Shown: positions 30,860 to 39,160, counted from the first letter of the stretch. The stretch: 64,000 nucleotides of DNA from Bacteroidetes bacterium UBA7674 (GCA_002483105.1 DLHG01000013.1:558001-622000), one strand, 5' to 3'. Numbers and translations: made by a program. The notes: a model not told the origin generated them from the letters alone.

Positions 30860-31221
30860 CCAAAAACACATCAAGAAGCATAGGCAGTCGCATACAAAGC
30901 ATTGCCTATGCTTTCAACGGACTAAAGCTTTTAATAAAGACAGAGCCTAATGTTGCTATACATCTCATTGCCACATTCGCTGTCATTTTCACAGGGCTGG
31001 TTTCCGGCTTGACTAAAATGGAGTGGATAGCTATTGCAATCGCCATTGGCATTGTCTGGATAGCCGAAGGTTTCAATACCTGCATAGAACTCCTCTGCGA
31101 TGCATGCTTAGGCACTAAGTATGACAAGAGGGTAGAGGCTATCAAAGATATCTCTGCCGCTACAGTATTGATCGCTTCTATCGTAAGTGTGGTAATAGGA
31201 ATTATTGTTTTCTTTTTTTAA
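30856..31221 (+). CDS. dgkA: diacylglycerol/undecaprenol kinase family protein
   Basis: A 121-residue membrane kinase of the prokaryotic DgkA family, with three hydrophobic helices (AIHLIATFAVIFTGLVSGL, WIAIAIAIGIVWIAEGFNT, AATVLIASIVSVVIGIIVFF). Family motifs are present: AFNGLKLLIKTEPNVAIH near the N-terminus, the EGFNTCIELLCD box (usual form ENTAIE..D) and the following KDISAATVLI. It probably phosphorylates undecaprenol or diacylglycerol for envelope lipid recycling. Its ATG overlaps the creD stop (ATGA) and DUF1361 follows after 9 bases, so they form one operon. Confidence 0.9.
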   Translation: MTKNTSRSIGSRIQSIAYAFNGLKLLIKTEPNVAIHLIATFAVIFTGLVSGLTKMEWIAIAIAIGIVWIAEGFNTCIELLCDACLGTKYDKRVEAIKDISAATVLIASIVSVVIGIIVFFF

Positions 31222-31230
31222 AACAACTCG

Positions 31231-31854
31231 ATGAATTTTATAAGTAAGCACCGGCATTTGCTTTTATCAATGCTCTTCACCATGTTCCTCATCAGTTTCA
31301 GGATAATTTATACCGGGAACCTGGCCTTTGCTTTCATAGCCTGGAACACTTTCCTGGCCATAGTTCCTTTGTACTTCAGTGAGAAGCTAAAGGATTCAGG
31401 CAAGAGAGCTTCATATGCCTTCGTCGCTATATGGTTGCTTTTCTTTCCAAATGCATTGTACATCATTACCGATCTCTTTCATCTGCGCCACCGTGAGCTC
31501 ATACCTGTTTGGTACGACCTTGTGATATTATTCTCCGCCGCTCTCAACGGGCTCATCGCAGGTTTCATTTCCCTGCACAACGTAGAAAGATGGTTGAAGG
31601 AAAAGCTGCATATTCGTCGCACGTATTTGTTCATCGTCCCGCTCATGTTGCTCAGCGCATACGGCATTTACCTCGGTCGCTACGAGCGTTGGAATAGCTG
31701 GGATATTGTAGCACAACCATTGGGACTGTTCTCAGAAATGGCGCATCACGTATTTCATCCCTTCCGCAACAAAGAGTGCTGGCTACTCACCATCATCTTC
31801 GGCTCATGGATGTACTTATTGTACTCTTACTCCAAGCGCTTGAAACGATGGTAG
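31231..31854 (+). CDS. DUF1361 membrane protein
   Basis: A 207-residue integral membrane protein with about six helices. It matches DUF1361 by WLLFFPNALYIITDLFHL (WL.F.PN..Y..TD..H), the PVWYDLVILFSAALNGLIAG segment, GIYLGRYERWNSWD and the final WLLTIIFGSWMYLLYSYSKR. Function of the family is unknown. It is the last gene of the creD-dgkA operon and is followed by a strong terminator. Confidence 0.9.
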   Translation: MNFISKHRHLLLSMLFTMFLISFRIIYTGNLAFAFIAWNTFLAIVPLYFSEKLKDSGKRASYAFVAIWLLFFPNALYIITDLFHLRHRELIPVWYDLVILFSAALNGLIAGFISLHNVERWLKEKLHIRRTYLFIVPLMLLSAYGIYLGRYERWNSWDIVAQPLGLFSEMAHHVFHPFRNKECWLLTIIFGSWMYLLYSYSKRLKRW

Positions 31855-31868
31855 GTTAGATTCTAAAT

Positions 31869-31905
31869 AAGAGAGGCTACTCATTGAGTAGCCTCTCTTG
31901 TTTTA
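31869..31905 (+). terminator. terminator of the creD-dgkA-DUF1361 operon
   Basis: AAGAGAGGCTACTC / GAGTAGCCTCTCTT, a 14-bp perfect stem with a 3-base loop followed by GTTTTATT. It also serves the convergent lipoprotein gene. Confidence 0.85.
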
Positions 31906-31933
31906 TTATCTATATCGCACTGTAAACTGTTCA

Positions 31934-32509
31934 CTACTTGTCGCTGCCACTTACATTAATATCAAATTCAAACCTGACATGCATCATTATTTCCTTAGTT
32001 GTTACTTTACGCAGAGTACCACCCACAACATAAGTGAATGAAGTAGCCTTCAGGTAAGGAACCATATCTTTGCCGGCATCTACCGGCAGACTCAGTTCAG
32101 TAGCATAAGTATCAGGATTATCATTTATTTCTAAAGTAATATCCGGCTGTCCGGCAGCCTTCAGTATTACGCTTGCTTTGCTGAAATTCTGGAAATTGTT
32201 ATCTGCATCCGGGTTGGTGATGGTCAACTTGCAGGATTTGATCTTAGCCGTCTTGATGTTACCAACGCCAAGTTTGTTATCAGTTTTTCCTTTGATGAAG
32301 GCATCCATGTCAAATGTTTCAGATTTGGTATCTGAATAGGTACCAAGAGTACTTTGAACAGGAATAGAGAAAGTTGTTTCGGCAGTCTGGAATACCAGGT
32401 CGAAGTTCAGGTTTTTAGCAACTTCATTTACCAGTTTATCGCAAGATGTCATTGTTGACATTCCACATGCGAAAGCCAACAGGCTCAGTGAGAGTAGTAC
32501 TTTTTTCAT
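31934..32509 (-). CDS. lipoprotein, paralogue of the gene at 27.2 kb
   Basis: A 191-residue lipoprotein; the lipobox TMTSC lies at the end of the signal peptide, giving a mature start CDKLVNEVAKNL. The domain is beta-rich and aligns with the 27169-27720 protein across GVGNIKTAKIKSCKLTITNP, a NNFQNFSKASVIL block and INDNPDTYATELSLPV. The two paralogues flank the GH44-opposed repeat array and the creD operon and point the same way, which suggests duplication followed by insertion of the operon, or two separate insertions. Function unknown. Confidence 0.8.
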   Translation of the reverse strand: MKKVLLSLSLLAFACGMSTMTSCDKLVNEVAKNLNFDLVFQTAETTFSIPVQSTLGTYSDTKSETFDMDAFIKGKTDNKLGVGNIKTAKIKSCKLTITNPDADNNFQNFSKASVILKAAGQPDITLEINDNPDTYATELSLPVDAGKDMVPYLKATSFTYVVGGTLRKVTTKEIMMHVRFEFDINVSGSDK

Positions 32510-32629
32510 TTGGGGCTTTTTTTTAAAGTGAATTGATATAGGCGCAAATATATAATATGGGTACTCATCATCCTAGTTATATGATGGATTTTTAACTAAA
32601 TATTATTATTCCCGAAAGGTATAAACGCA

Positions 32630-32658
32630 AGAAAGCCACCGGATAAGGGTGGCTTTCT
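32630..32658 (-). terminator. terminator of the rpmB-rpmG operon
   Basis: AGAAAGCCACC / GGTGGCTTTCT, an 11-bp perfect stem with a 7-base loop, lies 58 bases after the DUF4295 stop. The rest of the 206-base gap 32510-32715 is AT-rich. Confidence 0.75.
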
Positions 32659-32715
32659 AAAATAGTCTATAAGTCTTATAAAGTTTATAAGCTTAGTTTA
32701 TGAGGGGCTGCAAAA

Positions 32716-32886
32716 TTATTTTTCAGCCAGGAATTCTTTTACTTTATCCTTGTGTACCATCGCTTCCTTAAAAGTATAAGCGCCTGACTTAGGACTGCGT
32801 ACAGCTTTGATCACTTTCGTGTAATTCTTTGCTTCTGCGGCCTGTTTAGGGTCTTTCTTTATCGCGGTTTTAGCTGCTTTTGCCAT
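32716..32886 (-). CDS. DUF4295 small basic protein
   Basis: A 56-residue basic protein reading MAKAAKTAIKKDPKQAAEAK at its start and ending VHKDKVKEFLAEK. The central RSPKSGAYTFKEAMV block matches DUF4295, a Bacteroidota-specific short protein regularly encoded right after L28 and L33. It lies 22 bases downstream of rpmG on the same strand. Its size, charge and context suggest a ribosome-associated protein; that is inference from position. Confidence 0.9.
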   Translation of the reverse strand: MAKAAKTAIKKDPKQAAEAKNYTKVIKAVRSPKSGAYTFKEAMVHKDKVKEFLAEK

Positions 32887-32908
32887 AACTCTAATATTTT
32901 AAATAAGA

Positions 32909-33091
32909 TTATTTAATTTCTTTGTGAACAGTTACACGCTTCATGATCGGATTCAGTTTCTTCAACTCAATACGCTCAGGAGTGTTTTTCTTGTTCTTAG
33001 TGGTGATATAACGACTGGTTCCAGGTAACCCGCTGTTTTTATGCTCCGTGCATTCTAATATAACCTGAACACGATTTCCTTTCTTAGCCAT
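32909..33091 (-). CDS. rpmG: 50S ribosomal protein L33
   Basis: A 60-residue L33 with the family pattern VQVILECTEHKNSG, then TSRYITTKNKKNTPERIELK and KLNPIMKRVTVHKEIK. Only one cysteine is present (ECTEHK), so this is the form without the CxxC zinc ribbon. It lies 33 bases downstream of rpmB. Confidence 0.95.
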   Translation of the reverse strand: MAKKGNRVQVILECTEHKNSGLPGTSRYITTKNKKNTPERIELKKLNPIMKRVTVHKEIK

Positions 33092-33124
33092 TGTATAAGG
33101 ACTTTAATACTTTTAATTAATTAG

Positions 33125-33361
33125 TTAGATCTTTTGGCCTTCAGCGCGAAGTTGCTTCACCACTGTGAATAAGCCATTTTTATTGATTGTACGGATTGCA
33201 TCAGCCGATACTTTCAATGTTACCCAACGGTCTTCTTCTACCAGGAAAAAGCGTTTAACTTGCAGATTAGGCAAGAAACGACGCTTAGACTTCTTATTAG
33301 AGAAGGATACTTTATGACCGGATACGGGCCTTTTACCAGTTACCTGACAAACACGTGCCAT
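33125..33361 (-). CDS. rpmB: 50S ribosomal protein L28
   Basis: A 78-residue L28 with MARVCQVTGKRPVSGHKVSF at its start, then NKKSKRRFLPNLQVKRF and WVTLKVSADAIRTINKNG. The single N-terminal Cys indicates a non-zinc or partial form. It is the first gene of the rpmB-rpmG-DUF4295 operon, behind a well-matched promoter. Confidence 0.96.
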   Translation of the reverse strand: MARVCQVTGKRPVSGHKVSFSNKKSKRRFLPNLQVKRFFLVEEDRWVTLKVSADAIRTINKNGLFTVVKQLRAEGQKI

Positions 33362-33384
33362 TTGTTACATTTTTTTTAGGACTG

Positions 33385-33415
33385 CAAAGGTCTGATTTTT
33401 TTACCTAACAGCAAA
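33385..33415 (-). promoter_or_regulatory. rpmB operon promoter
   Basis: On the minus strand TTTG (33412-33415), 19 bases, then GACCTTTG (33385-33392): one mismatch from TTTG-N19-TAnnTTTG, 24 bases before the rpmB ATG. Confidence 0.65.
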
Positions 33416-33469
33416 ATAATTATTAAAAAAACACCCATTTTTCTCACTTTATCTTATCCACAGCCGTTT

Positions 33470-33585
33470 AGTTGGCAGTTTTCAGTCGTCAATTGGCAGT
33501 TTTTAATGAGATTTCGCTATTCAGAGAGCCGTTATCTCCAATAGCTGCCAACTGCTACTGCTGATTGTAAACTGCTACTGCCAAC
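33470..33585. repeat. GGCAGTTTTCAGT / AACTGCTACTGCC word repeats
   Basis: The 227-base gap between rpmB and bshB1 holds TTGGCAGTTTTCAGTC-type words on the left and their inverse (GCCAACTGCTACTGC, GTAAACTGCTACTGCC) on the right, ending at the bshB1 stop. The same word set occurs at 27.13, 31.92 and 39.41-39.51 kb. Confidence 0.65.
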
Positions 33586-33588
33586 TCG

Positions 33589-34320
33589 CTATGCTATTTC
33601 CGGATACACCAGCATATCCAGGTCACTTACCCCCGGCACATTCTCGCAAATAAAGCCCTCACCATATTTCACGCCTATGCGCTTGCCCAGCAACATTGCC
33701 CGCGCTTTAATAGCCTCGGAGAAGTCCTGCGACGCTATATAGGTCATCGGCTCATTAGAGGTCGGGTCGTGGAACTGGCTTTTATAGGCCTTCATACTCT
33801 CTATCTTCTGTTCAAAGGCATCGCTTATATCTACTATTATCGTTGGCTCGGCAAACCTGTCCTGTATCATATGGAAGATACGCTTTGGCCTCCAGGCAGC
33901 CTGCGGTTTACCATCCTCCAGCGTTTCCACCTTCCTCAGCCCCGCCAGGAAACAGGCATCAGCTATCAGCCTGCCCGCACGCCCGTGGTCGGGGTGACGG
34001 TCGGCGAGGGCATTGGCTATTACTATATCGGGTTGGTACTTGCGTATATAATGTATGATTTTTCTTTGGTGCTCCTCATCATTGCGGAAGAAGCCATCGG
34101 CCATACCTGCATTCTCTCTCACTGCCACGCCCATTATCTGCGCTGCATTCTGCGCCTCCTGCAGCCTGATCTCCGCAGAGCCACGCGTGCCGAGTTCACC
34201 CTGCGTCAGGTCAACAATACCTACCTGCTGGCCTTTCTTAGCATGAGTGATCAAAGTGCCTGCAGCACTCAACTCTATATCATCAGGATGTACCGCTATC
34301 GCGAGAACGTGCAATTTCAT
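33589..34320 (-). CDS. bshB1: bacillithiol biosynthesis deacetylase BshB1
   Basis: A 243-residue LmbE-type zinc-dependent deacetylase that removes acetate from GlcNAc-malate in bacillithiol synthesis. Zinc and catalytic motifs are present: AVHPDDIELSAAGT (HPDD) near 9-22 and ADRHPDHGRAG (HPDH) near 110. The subtype features VDLTQGELGTRGS, DGFFRND, a SMKAYKSQFHDP block and the C-terminal GEGFICENVPGVSDLDML match BshB1 more than generic LmbE proteins. bshA and bshC are not in the window. It is a single gene; its stop abuts a word-repeat stretch. Confidence 0.93.
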   Translation of the reverse strand: MKLHVLAIAVHPDDIELSAAGTLITHAKKGQQVGIVDLTQGELGTRGSAEIRLQEAQNAAQIMGVAVRENAGMADGFFRNDEEHQRKIIHYIRKYQPDIVIANALADRHPDHGRAGRLIADACFLAGLRKVETLEDGKPQAAWRPKRIFHMIQDRFAEPTIIVDISDAFEQKIESMKAYKSQFHDPTSNEPMTYIASQDFSEAIKARAMLLGKRIGVKYGEGFICENVPGVSDLDMLVYPEIA

Positions 34321-34332
34321 GGCTGCAAAATT

Positions 34333-34378
34333 AGTTGATTGGTTGATTAATTAATTGGTTGGTTTGTTATTGGTGGAT
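34333..34378. repeat. ATTGGTTGATTAATTG-word repeat
   Basis: TTGATTGGTTGATTAATTAA and TTGGTTGG words just upstream of bshB1, the inverse of the AATCAACC words at 22.44 kb. The remainder of the 230-base divergent gap shows no clear structure. Confidence 0.6.
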
Positions 34379-34550
34379 TGGTAATTGTTATGGCAAAGGG
34401 CAATTGTCTATGTTGTTTTGCTTATATATAACACATAGATTACGAACAAATAAATCCATTTCGGTTTAACTATTAGTTGTATTTTGATGCTTTACCGCTA
34501 TCCATTATCACTAGGGATTTTAACTAACCATTAGACCACAATAGTGTAGA

Positions 34551-36200
34551 ATGCTCCATCACCTGTTACAAAGACAAATACGCGAGATACTCGGTAACGA
34601 TATCGCGGTGCCCGAAAATGTTGCCGCCCTGCTACAAACAGTCAGCAACACCTACAGCGAACTGCATGCCCCGGAGTTCCCCCAGCCGGATACGGGCAAG
34701 GGACAACATGAAAAACACCTGCTGGCATCGCAACGAATAGCCAATATAGGTAGTTGGGAACTGAACATGGACAACCTGGAAGACCTCTCCGCCAATCCTC
34801 TCTACTGGTCGGAGGAAACCTACCGGATATTTGGCTATGAGCCCGGAGAAGTGGAAGCCAGCAAAGACCTCTTTTTTGAACTGGTGCATCCTGACGAGCG
34901 TGAAAAAATTTCTGCAGCGGTCAGTAAAGCGCTCAGTGAAGACACGTTTTACGAAGCGGAACATCGCCTGGTATTGCGCGACGGCACGGAGAAAATAGTG
35001 AATGAACGCTCGGAAATAGTATATGATGCCGTAATAGGCAAGCCATTAAGAATGATCGGCACCGTGCAGGATATAACAGCATGGAAAGCTGCGACAGCAA
35101 TAGAACTGGAACTGAAGAATAGTGAGCACAAGTTCCGCTCCATGATAGAGAATTCGTACGATGCGATCACCGTTTGCGATAAGGACCTGAAAATGATCTT
35201 TGCCAGCGACTCGCTTTACCGCGTGACCGGCCACAGGGCCGAAGAAACAACCGGGCTTCCCATATTTGGCTACGCACATCCTGAAGACCGCGAAAGGGTA
35301 GCTGCCTTCATGAAGGAAATAATGGATAATCCCGGCCAGTCGCGAACCATCATATACAGAACACTGCGCAAAGACGGAAACTATATATGGTGCGAGCGTA
35401 TTTCCACCAACCTGCTGGACGACCCCGCTGTTAGGGGGATAGTTTCTAACCTGCGGAACATTACAGAGCGAAAAGAACAGGAAGAAGCATTGAAAGCTTC
35501 GAACGAGGAACTGAAAAAATCGAACGCCGAGCTGGACAGGTTCGTGTATAGTGTGTCGCACGACCTGAGGGCTCCGCTGGCTTCTATACTGGGGCTTTCT
35601 CAGCTGGCAGAAACAGAGACCACAGACAGCGAAGTACTGGAATGCCTGGAATTGATAAAGACCAGCGTGAAAAAACTGGACAGCTTTATACAAGACATAC
35701 TGGATTACTCAAGGAATGCGAGGACGGATGTGAAAACAGAGTCCATACACTTTGAGGAATTGCTGCATGATATCCAGAACAACATAAAGTTCATTATAAC
35801 CGGCGACCGTAAGGTGAAACTGGAAGTAAATGTGCAGAACGGTGTTGACTTTCATACGGACAAGGGTAGGGTGAGTATCATACTTAATAACCTCTTGTCC
35901 AATGCCATCCGTTACCATAACCCCGATGCACCCCAGCCATATGTGGAGATGAACGTACAGTTGAGCAAAGACGCTGCGTTGATAACCGTAAAGGATAATG
36001 GCATAGGCATCAGCGCAGAGAACAGGGAGAAGATATTTGAGATGTTCTTCAGGGTGTCGTCCAGGTCTATGGGTTCGGGGTTGGGACTGTATATAGTGAA
36101 GGAAACTGTAGAGAAATTAAAAGGTAAGATCGAATTGATATCAGAACCGGGAAAGGGTACGGAATTTACCGTTGTGCTCCCTAACCTGTTAAACAAATAA
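34551..36200 (+). CDS. PAS-PAS sensor histidine kinase
   Basis: A 549-residue soluble histidine kinase; no membrane segment is visible. Two PAS domains with PAC ends occur (about 55-180, IGSWELNMDN ... MIGTVQDITAWK; about 190-308, FRSMIENSYDAITVCD ... IVSNLRNITERK). A coiled coil leads to HisKA with phospho-acceptor His337 in YSVSHDLRAPL. HATPase_c has the N box LNNLLSNAIRYH, G1 VKDNGIGIS, the F box IFEMFFRV and G2 GSGLGLYIVKE. The receiver-only protein 17 bases downstream is the obvious partner. The signal is unknown. Confidence 0.92.
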   Translation: MLHHLLQRQIREILGNDIAVPENVAALLQTVSNTYSELHAPEFPQPDTGKGQHEKHLLASQRIANIGSWELNMDNLEDLSANPLYWSEETYRIFGYEPGEVEASKDLFFELVHPDEREKISAAVSKALSEDTFYEAEHRLVLRDGTEKIVNERSEIVYDAVIGKPLRMIGTVQDITAWKAATAIELELKNSEHKFRSMIENSYDAITVCDKDLKMIFASDSLYRVTGHRAEETTGLPIFGYAHPEDRERVAAFMKEIMDNPGQSRTIIYRTLRKDGNYIWCERISTNLLDDPAVRGIVSNLRNITERKEQEEALKASNEELKKSNAELDRFVYSVSHDLRAPLASILGLSQLAETETTDSEVLECLELIKTSVKKLDSFIQDILDYSRNARTDVKTESIHFEELLHDIQNNIKFIITGDRKVKLEVNVQNGVDFHTDKGRVSIILNNLLSNAIRYHNPDAPQPYVEMNVQLSKDAALITVKDNGIGISAENREKIFEMFFRVSSRSMGSGLGLYIVKETVEKLKGKIELISEPGKGTEFTVVLPNLLNK

Positions 36201-36217
36201 ACAAGCGCGAAGTGAAG

Positions 36218-36607
36218 ATGTATAAAAAAGTGATGGTGATAGATGATAGCCCGATCGATAGGTTGTTAGTAGAGAAAATGGTCCGTAAAGCAGGATTTGC
36301 CGAAGAAGTTATCAGTTTTGAATCGGCTAAAACAGCGTTGAATTATTTCACCGACAACGCCGACGTGGAAAATAGTATTCCCGATATATTGTTCCTTGAT
36401 ATAAATATGCCGGAAATGAATGGCTTTGATTTCCTGGATGCGTGTAAAAGTTTACCCGAGTCTGTTAAAAGCAAGTGCCGTATCATTATGTTGTCTTCAT
36501 CGTTGCACAACGAAGATAAAAGCCGGGCATTAGGACATCCTTATGTAGAAGGCTTTCTCAATAAGCCCCTGACCTTTGAGGTGCTGGAAGGATTGAAGAA
36601 GAAGTAA
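36218..36607 (+). CDS. single-domain response regulator (receiver)
   Basis: A 129-residue CheY-like receiver with no output domain. Acidic pocket MVIDDSPID, phospho-acceptor Asp61 in LFLDINMPEMNGF, a Ser of the IIMLSSS block in the usual Thr/Ser position, and Lys in FLNKPLTFE. I use ATG 36218; GTG 36212 is possible. The kinase upstream ends 17 bases before it. It probably works through protein-protein contacts or a phosphorelay. Confidence 0.92.
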   Translation: MYKKVMVIDDSPIDRLLVEKMVRKAGFAEEVISFESAKTALNYFTDNADVENSIPDILFLDINMPEMNGFDFLDACKSLPESVKSKCRIIMLSSSLHNEDKSRALGHPYVEGFLNKPLTFEVLEGLKKK

Positions 36608-36643
36608 GTCTCTGACGGTATTGGTTTTACATGAGTAATTGAG

Positions 36644-36930
36644 CACCCCTCCTTGTGGAGGAGGGGTCAATTGTAAAACATTCGCGGCAGCGATGTTTTA
36701 CAATTGGGGGGTGGTCCTCCTTGCGTACAGTAGGTAATGAAAGTAAATCGGGGTGTGAGTGTTCATCGCGAGTAAAACACCACCCCCAAAACACAAGGAG
36801 GGGTATCGAGATAATGCGTTTTGATAGTATAATAAGAGTTATTGAACACCCCTCCTTGTGGAGGAGGGGTCAATTGTAAAACATTCGCGGCAGCGATGTT
36901 TTTACAATTGGGGTGGTGCTCCTCGCGCAC
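36644..36930. repeat. two long-arm double-hairpin elements and a short inverted one
   Basis: The 438-base gap 36608-37045 holds no gene. 36644-36716 and 36847-36930 (plus): CCCCTCC-TTGT-GGAGGAGGGG, then arms AATTGTAAAACAT / ATGTTTTACAATT around CGCGGCAGCG, then GGGGTGGT (the first copy has two extra G). The second copy has one extra T in the right arm. 36776-36802 (minus): CACCACCCCCAAAACACAAG then GAGGGGT, a short inverse form. Frames crossing this region are repeat artefacts. Confidence 0.85.
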
Positions 36931-37045
36931 AGCAGGTAATGATGTGGATATCTCCCTCCCCCAAAATCCCTCCACATTTCATAACTTTGTATAAGTAATA
37001 ACAGCCTAATAGACGGGCTCATTTATAAACCTAAAATCCTACACA

Positions 37046-37606
37046 ATGTCTAACTACAAGACCACTCAGAAAGAGCAGGCTAAGTACCTGTATTTATCTA
37101 CCAGCCACACTCAGAAAGCCATCGCCAACCACCTCGGCATCACAGAAAAGACCATGTGGTCATGGATAAAAAAAGGCGACTGGACAGAGCTCAAAAAGAA
37201 AACCTTCCATTCGCCCGAGCAGGAACTACACCAACTCTACGAAGAACTCCGAACCATCAACGCCAACATCAACGGTCGCGCCAAAGACAAACGCTTCGCC
37301 ACCAAAGAAGAACTCGAAACCAAGACAAAGATTCTCGCACTTATTTCCGGGCCGCTAAAGAACACCGCCGACACCTGGCGCAACATCGCCCCGCATATAG
37401 AATGCCAACCGGTTACTGAACGCGCTCAACAATCCTCAAAGAACGAACCAACTACAGTGAACGGTTACCATGATGGTGCAGCGCCCTGGAGTGAAGATGG
37501 CTTGAAGTCAAAGTACGACCAGGTCGCATACTGGCTCGCCCTCGCCGACCATGAGACAGAACAGTATGCAAAAGAGAACAACCTCCCTTTCAATAAGTCC
37601 TTCTAA
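37046..37606 (+). CDS. orphan terminase small-subunit-like DNA-binding protein
   Basis: A 186-residue cytosolic protein. The N-terminal 50 residues form a helix-turn-helix (QKAIANHLGITEKTMWSWIK, then KGDWTELKKK), like the gpP/PBSX-type small terminase DNA-binding domain. A helical middle follows (HQLYEELRTINANINGRA, LETKTKILALISGPLKNTAD), then a polar C-terminus ending in KYDQVAYWLALADHETEQYA. No large terminase, portal or other phage gene is near, so it is either a domesticated gene or part of a tiny mobile unit. A cluster of short direct repeats starts 7 bases after its stop. Confidence 0.75.
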   Translation: MSNYKTTQKEQAKYLYLSTSHTQKAIANHLGITEKTMWSWIKKGDWTELKKKTFHSPEQELHQLYEELRTINANINGRAKDKRFATKEELETKTKILALISGPLKNTADTWRNIAPHIECQPVTERAQQSSKNEPTTVNGYHDGAAPWSEDGLKSKYDQVAYWLALADHETEQYAKENNLPFNKSF

Positions 37607-37612
37607 CTTTTG

Positions 37613-37783
37613 GCGGTAGCAAAGTTTACTTTTGGTTTACTTTTAGCGGTAATTTGGTTTACTTTTCTTTACCCAAAGCGGTAATCTGATTTACCCAAAC
37701 GGTAGCAAAACGGTACTTTGGAAATTTGAAACCCGCTCCCACAGCCAATCTACCTAAAAAACACCCACTCCCGGTTTACTTTT
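37613..37783. repeat. iteron-like short direct repeats
   Basis: TTTACTTTT occurs at 37625, 37636, 37658 and 37775, interleaved with five (G)CGGTA(A/G/C) words near 37615, 37648, 37680, 37700 and 37711. Spacing is irregular. The cluster directly follows the orphan DNA-binding gene and could be its binding region. Confidence 0.6.
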
Positions 37784-37798
37784 GAAATTTTCAGTCCC

Positions 37799-37894
37799 GT
37801 CATTGCGAGGAACGAAGCAATCTAATCCGGACGATCGTCACAATAACACGAGCACTCACGTTTGGACGAGATTGCTTCGTGCCTCGCAATGACG
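37799..37894. repeat. MITE-like inverted repeat (GTCATTGCGAGG family)
   Basis: CGTCATTGCGAGGAACGAAG then CAATCT (37799-37823) is inverted at 37869-37894 with one mismatch, 45 bases apart. This terminal sequence is a widespread bacterial palindromic repeat type. A degenerate right arm recurs near 51.00-51.03 kb. Confidence 0.75.
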
Positions 37895-37918
37895 CGAGAA
37901 ATAGGGGCGCGTAACTCG

Positions 37919-37995
37919 TCCCCTCTAGAGAGGGGTAGGGTGTGTTCACTCGCTAAAATAAAATAGTCCCAACCTCAGGTCGGGACTATTTGTGT
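37919..37995. repeat. minimal double-hairpin element and terminator
   Basis: 37919-37953: CCCCTCTAGAGAGGGGTAGG, GTGTGT, tail CACTCGC. 37960-37995: AAATAGTCCC / GGGACTATTT stem, a terminator for the convergent DUF1653 gene. Confidence 0.6.
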
Positions 37996-38017
37996 TTCTT
38001 ATATCATCTAGGCATAT

Positions 38018-38335
38018 CTAAGGATACATCCCATCCCTGATCTTCGTCAATTCCTCAACTACATCGCTGTCTGAGATCTTGCGGAAGCGGGGGAGGCTAA
38101 TGCCTTTCACCTCTACCTGTTCTATGAACATATCATAGGGCCTGATATCGAACATCTTATCATGTCGGTAGACGTAGCCCTCGTATAGAGGACGATAGAC
38201 TACCACGTATTTATCAGGAGAGTCATCTCCTTTTTCGGTGTGGCAACCTACACCCAGTACTTCGTAAGCATAGTTGTTGAGCGCTCCTTCCGGGTCGTGC
38301 TTGTAGTGATAATAAAAACCACGGTCTATTTGCAT
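38018..38335 (-). CDS. DUF1653 protein
   Basis: A 105-residue cytosolic protein with the DUF1653 pattern: GFYYHYKHDPEGALNNYAYE, VLGVGCHTEKGD, KYVVVYRPLYEG and the closing DIRPYDMFIEQVEV. Family members are small beta-barrel-like proteins of unknown role. It starts 8 bases after the stop of the DUF4294 gene, so the two are co-transcribed. Confidence 0.85.
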   Translation of the reverse strand: MQIDRGFYYHYKHDPEGALNNYAYEVLGVGCHTEKGDDSPDKYVVVYRPLYEGYVYRHDKMFDIRPYDMFIEQVEVKGISLPRFRKISDSDVVEELTKIRDGMYP

Positions 38336-38343
38336 GGGATGTG

Positions 38344-39000
38344 CTAGTGGGCTTTCGCTTGTGTAACGCGGCTTTGTTGCAGCTGGTATTTGTACTTGTG
38401 GTAGTTGGTCGCTTCCAGTTCGGCGACTATCAGTTCCATTTCATTGTCGGCGCCCTGGCCATCGTATTCTTTTTTCAGGCTGTTACTGAAAATAAGCGCT
38501 ACGGATTGCCATACCACGGCCGAGAAGCCGCCTTTGAGTTCTCTTACTATATTGAAGCAATTCTTGCCTGTCTGGCGGTCTATGAGTTTTACCAGTACCT
38601 GTCCCTGGCTGATGGTGAGGTTTTCCAGTTCGCCTTTAAAGCGTTTGTTCAGTTCCTTTTCTACCGACTTCAGGTATTCCTTGCGGGCTTTTTTATCATT
38701 CTCCAGTTTGGCGAGTGTTACGTCCACGTCTTTCAGTACATCGGCAGCTATTACGGCGTATGGATATACCTTATAGATGTTGTATTTCAGCCTGTTATAC
38801 TTCTCGCGCTTTTTGGCGAGGTGCTTGGGTAGCTTTTCGTTCTTCACGAATTCGTCCAGCAGTATATGGGGGATGGTATCGTTTCCTTCTATTACCGCAC
38901 TTACCAATATTTTATCGGTAGCGGTAGGTTGTTGGGCTACGAGGGAACTAACGCATAGCAGCAACAGGAGGGGTAATATTTTTACGGTTTTCAGCAACAT
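38344..39000 (-). CDS. DUF4294 exported protein
   Basis: A 218-residue protein with a signal peptide (ILPLLLLLCVSSLVAQ). The DUF4294 domain covers about 45-195: DTIPHILLDEFVKNEKLPKH, RLKYNIYKVYPYAVIAADVL, LKSVEKELNKRFKGELENLT, SQGQVLVKLIDRQTGKNCF and VWQSVALIFSNSLKKEYDG. It is Bacteroidota-specific and of unknown function, probably periplasmic. It is first gene of a two-gene unit with DUF1653. Confidence 0.88.
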   Translation of the reverse strand: MLLKTVKILPLLLLLCVSSLVAQQPTATDKILVSAVIEGNDTIPHILLDEFVKNEKLPKHLAKKREKYNRLKYNIYKVYPYAVIAADVLKDVDVTLAKLENDKKARKEYLKSVEKELNKRFKGELENLTISQGQVLVKLIDRQTGKNCFNIVRELKGGFSAVVWQSVALIFSNSLKKEYDGQGADNEMELIVAELEATNYHKYKYQLQQSRVTQAKAH

Positions 39001-39160
39001 AAGTCCGTTATGTAAATATCTGATATTTTAACGGTATTCATCCAAAAATCGTGCAAGGAGTAGTGCAAAAGCTTGTTAAATATCAAAGTGGGATATATGA
39101 CATTCTTAAAGCCGCAGATTAATCGGTAATTTTGCGGGTCTTAAAAAAGAGATAGATATA

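Noticed and set aside
36655..36975. Open frames on both strands between the receiver and terminase-like genes
   Set aside because: They translate the double-hairpin repeats and stop at their edges.
37046..37606. Prophage based on the terminase-like protein
   Set aside because: No capsid, portal, tail, lysis or integrase gene adjacent; surrounding genes are ordinary chromosomal genes.
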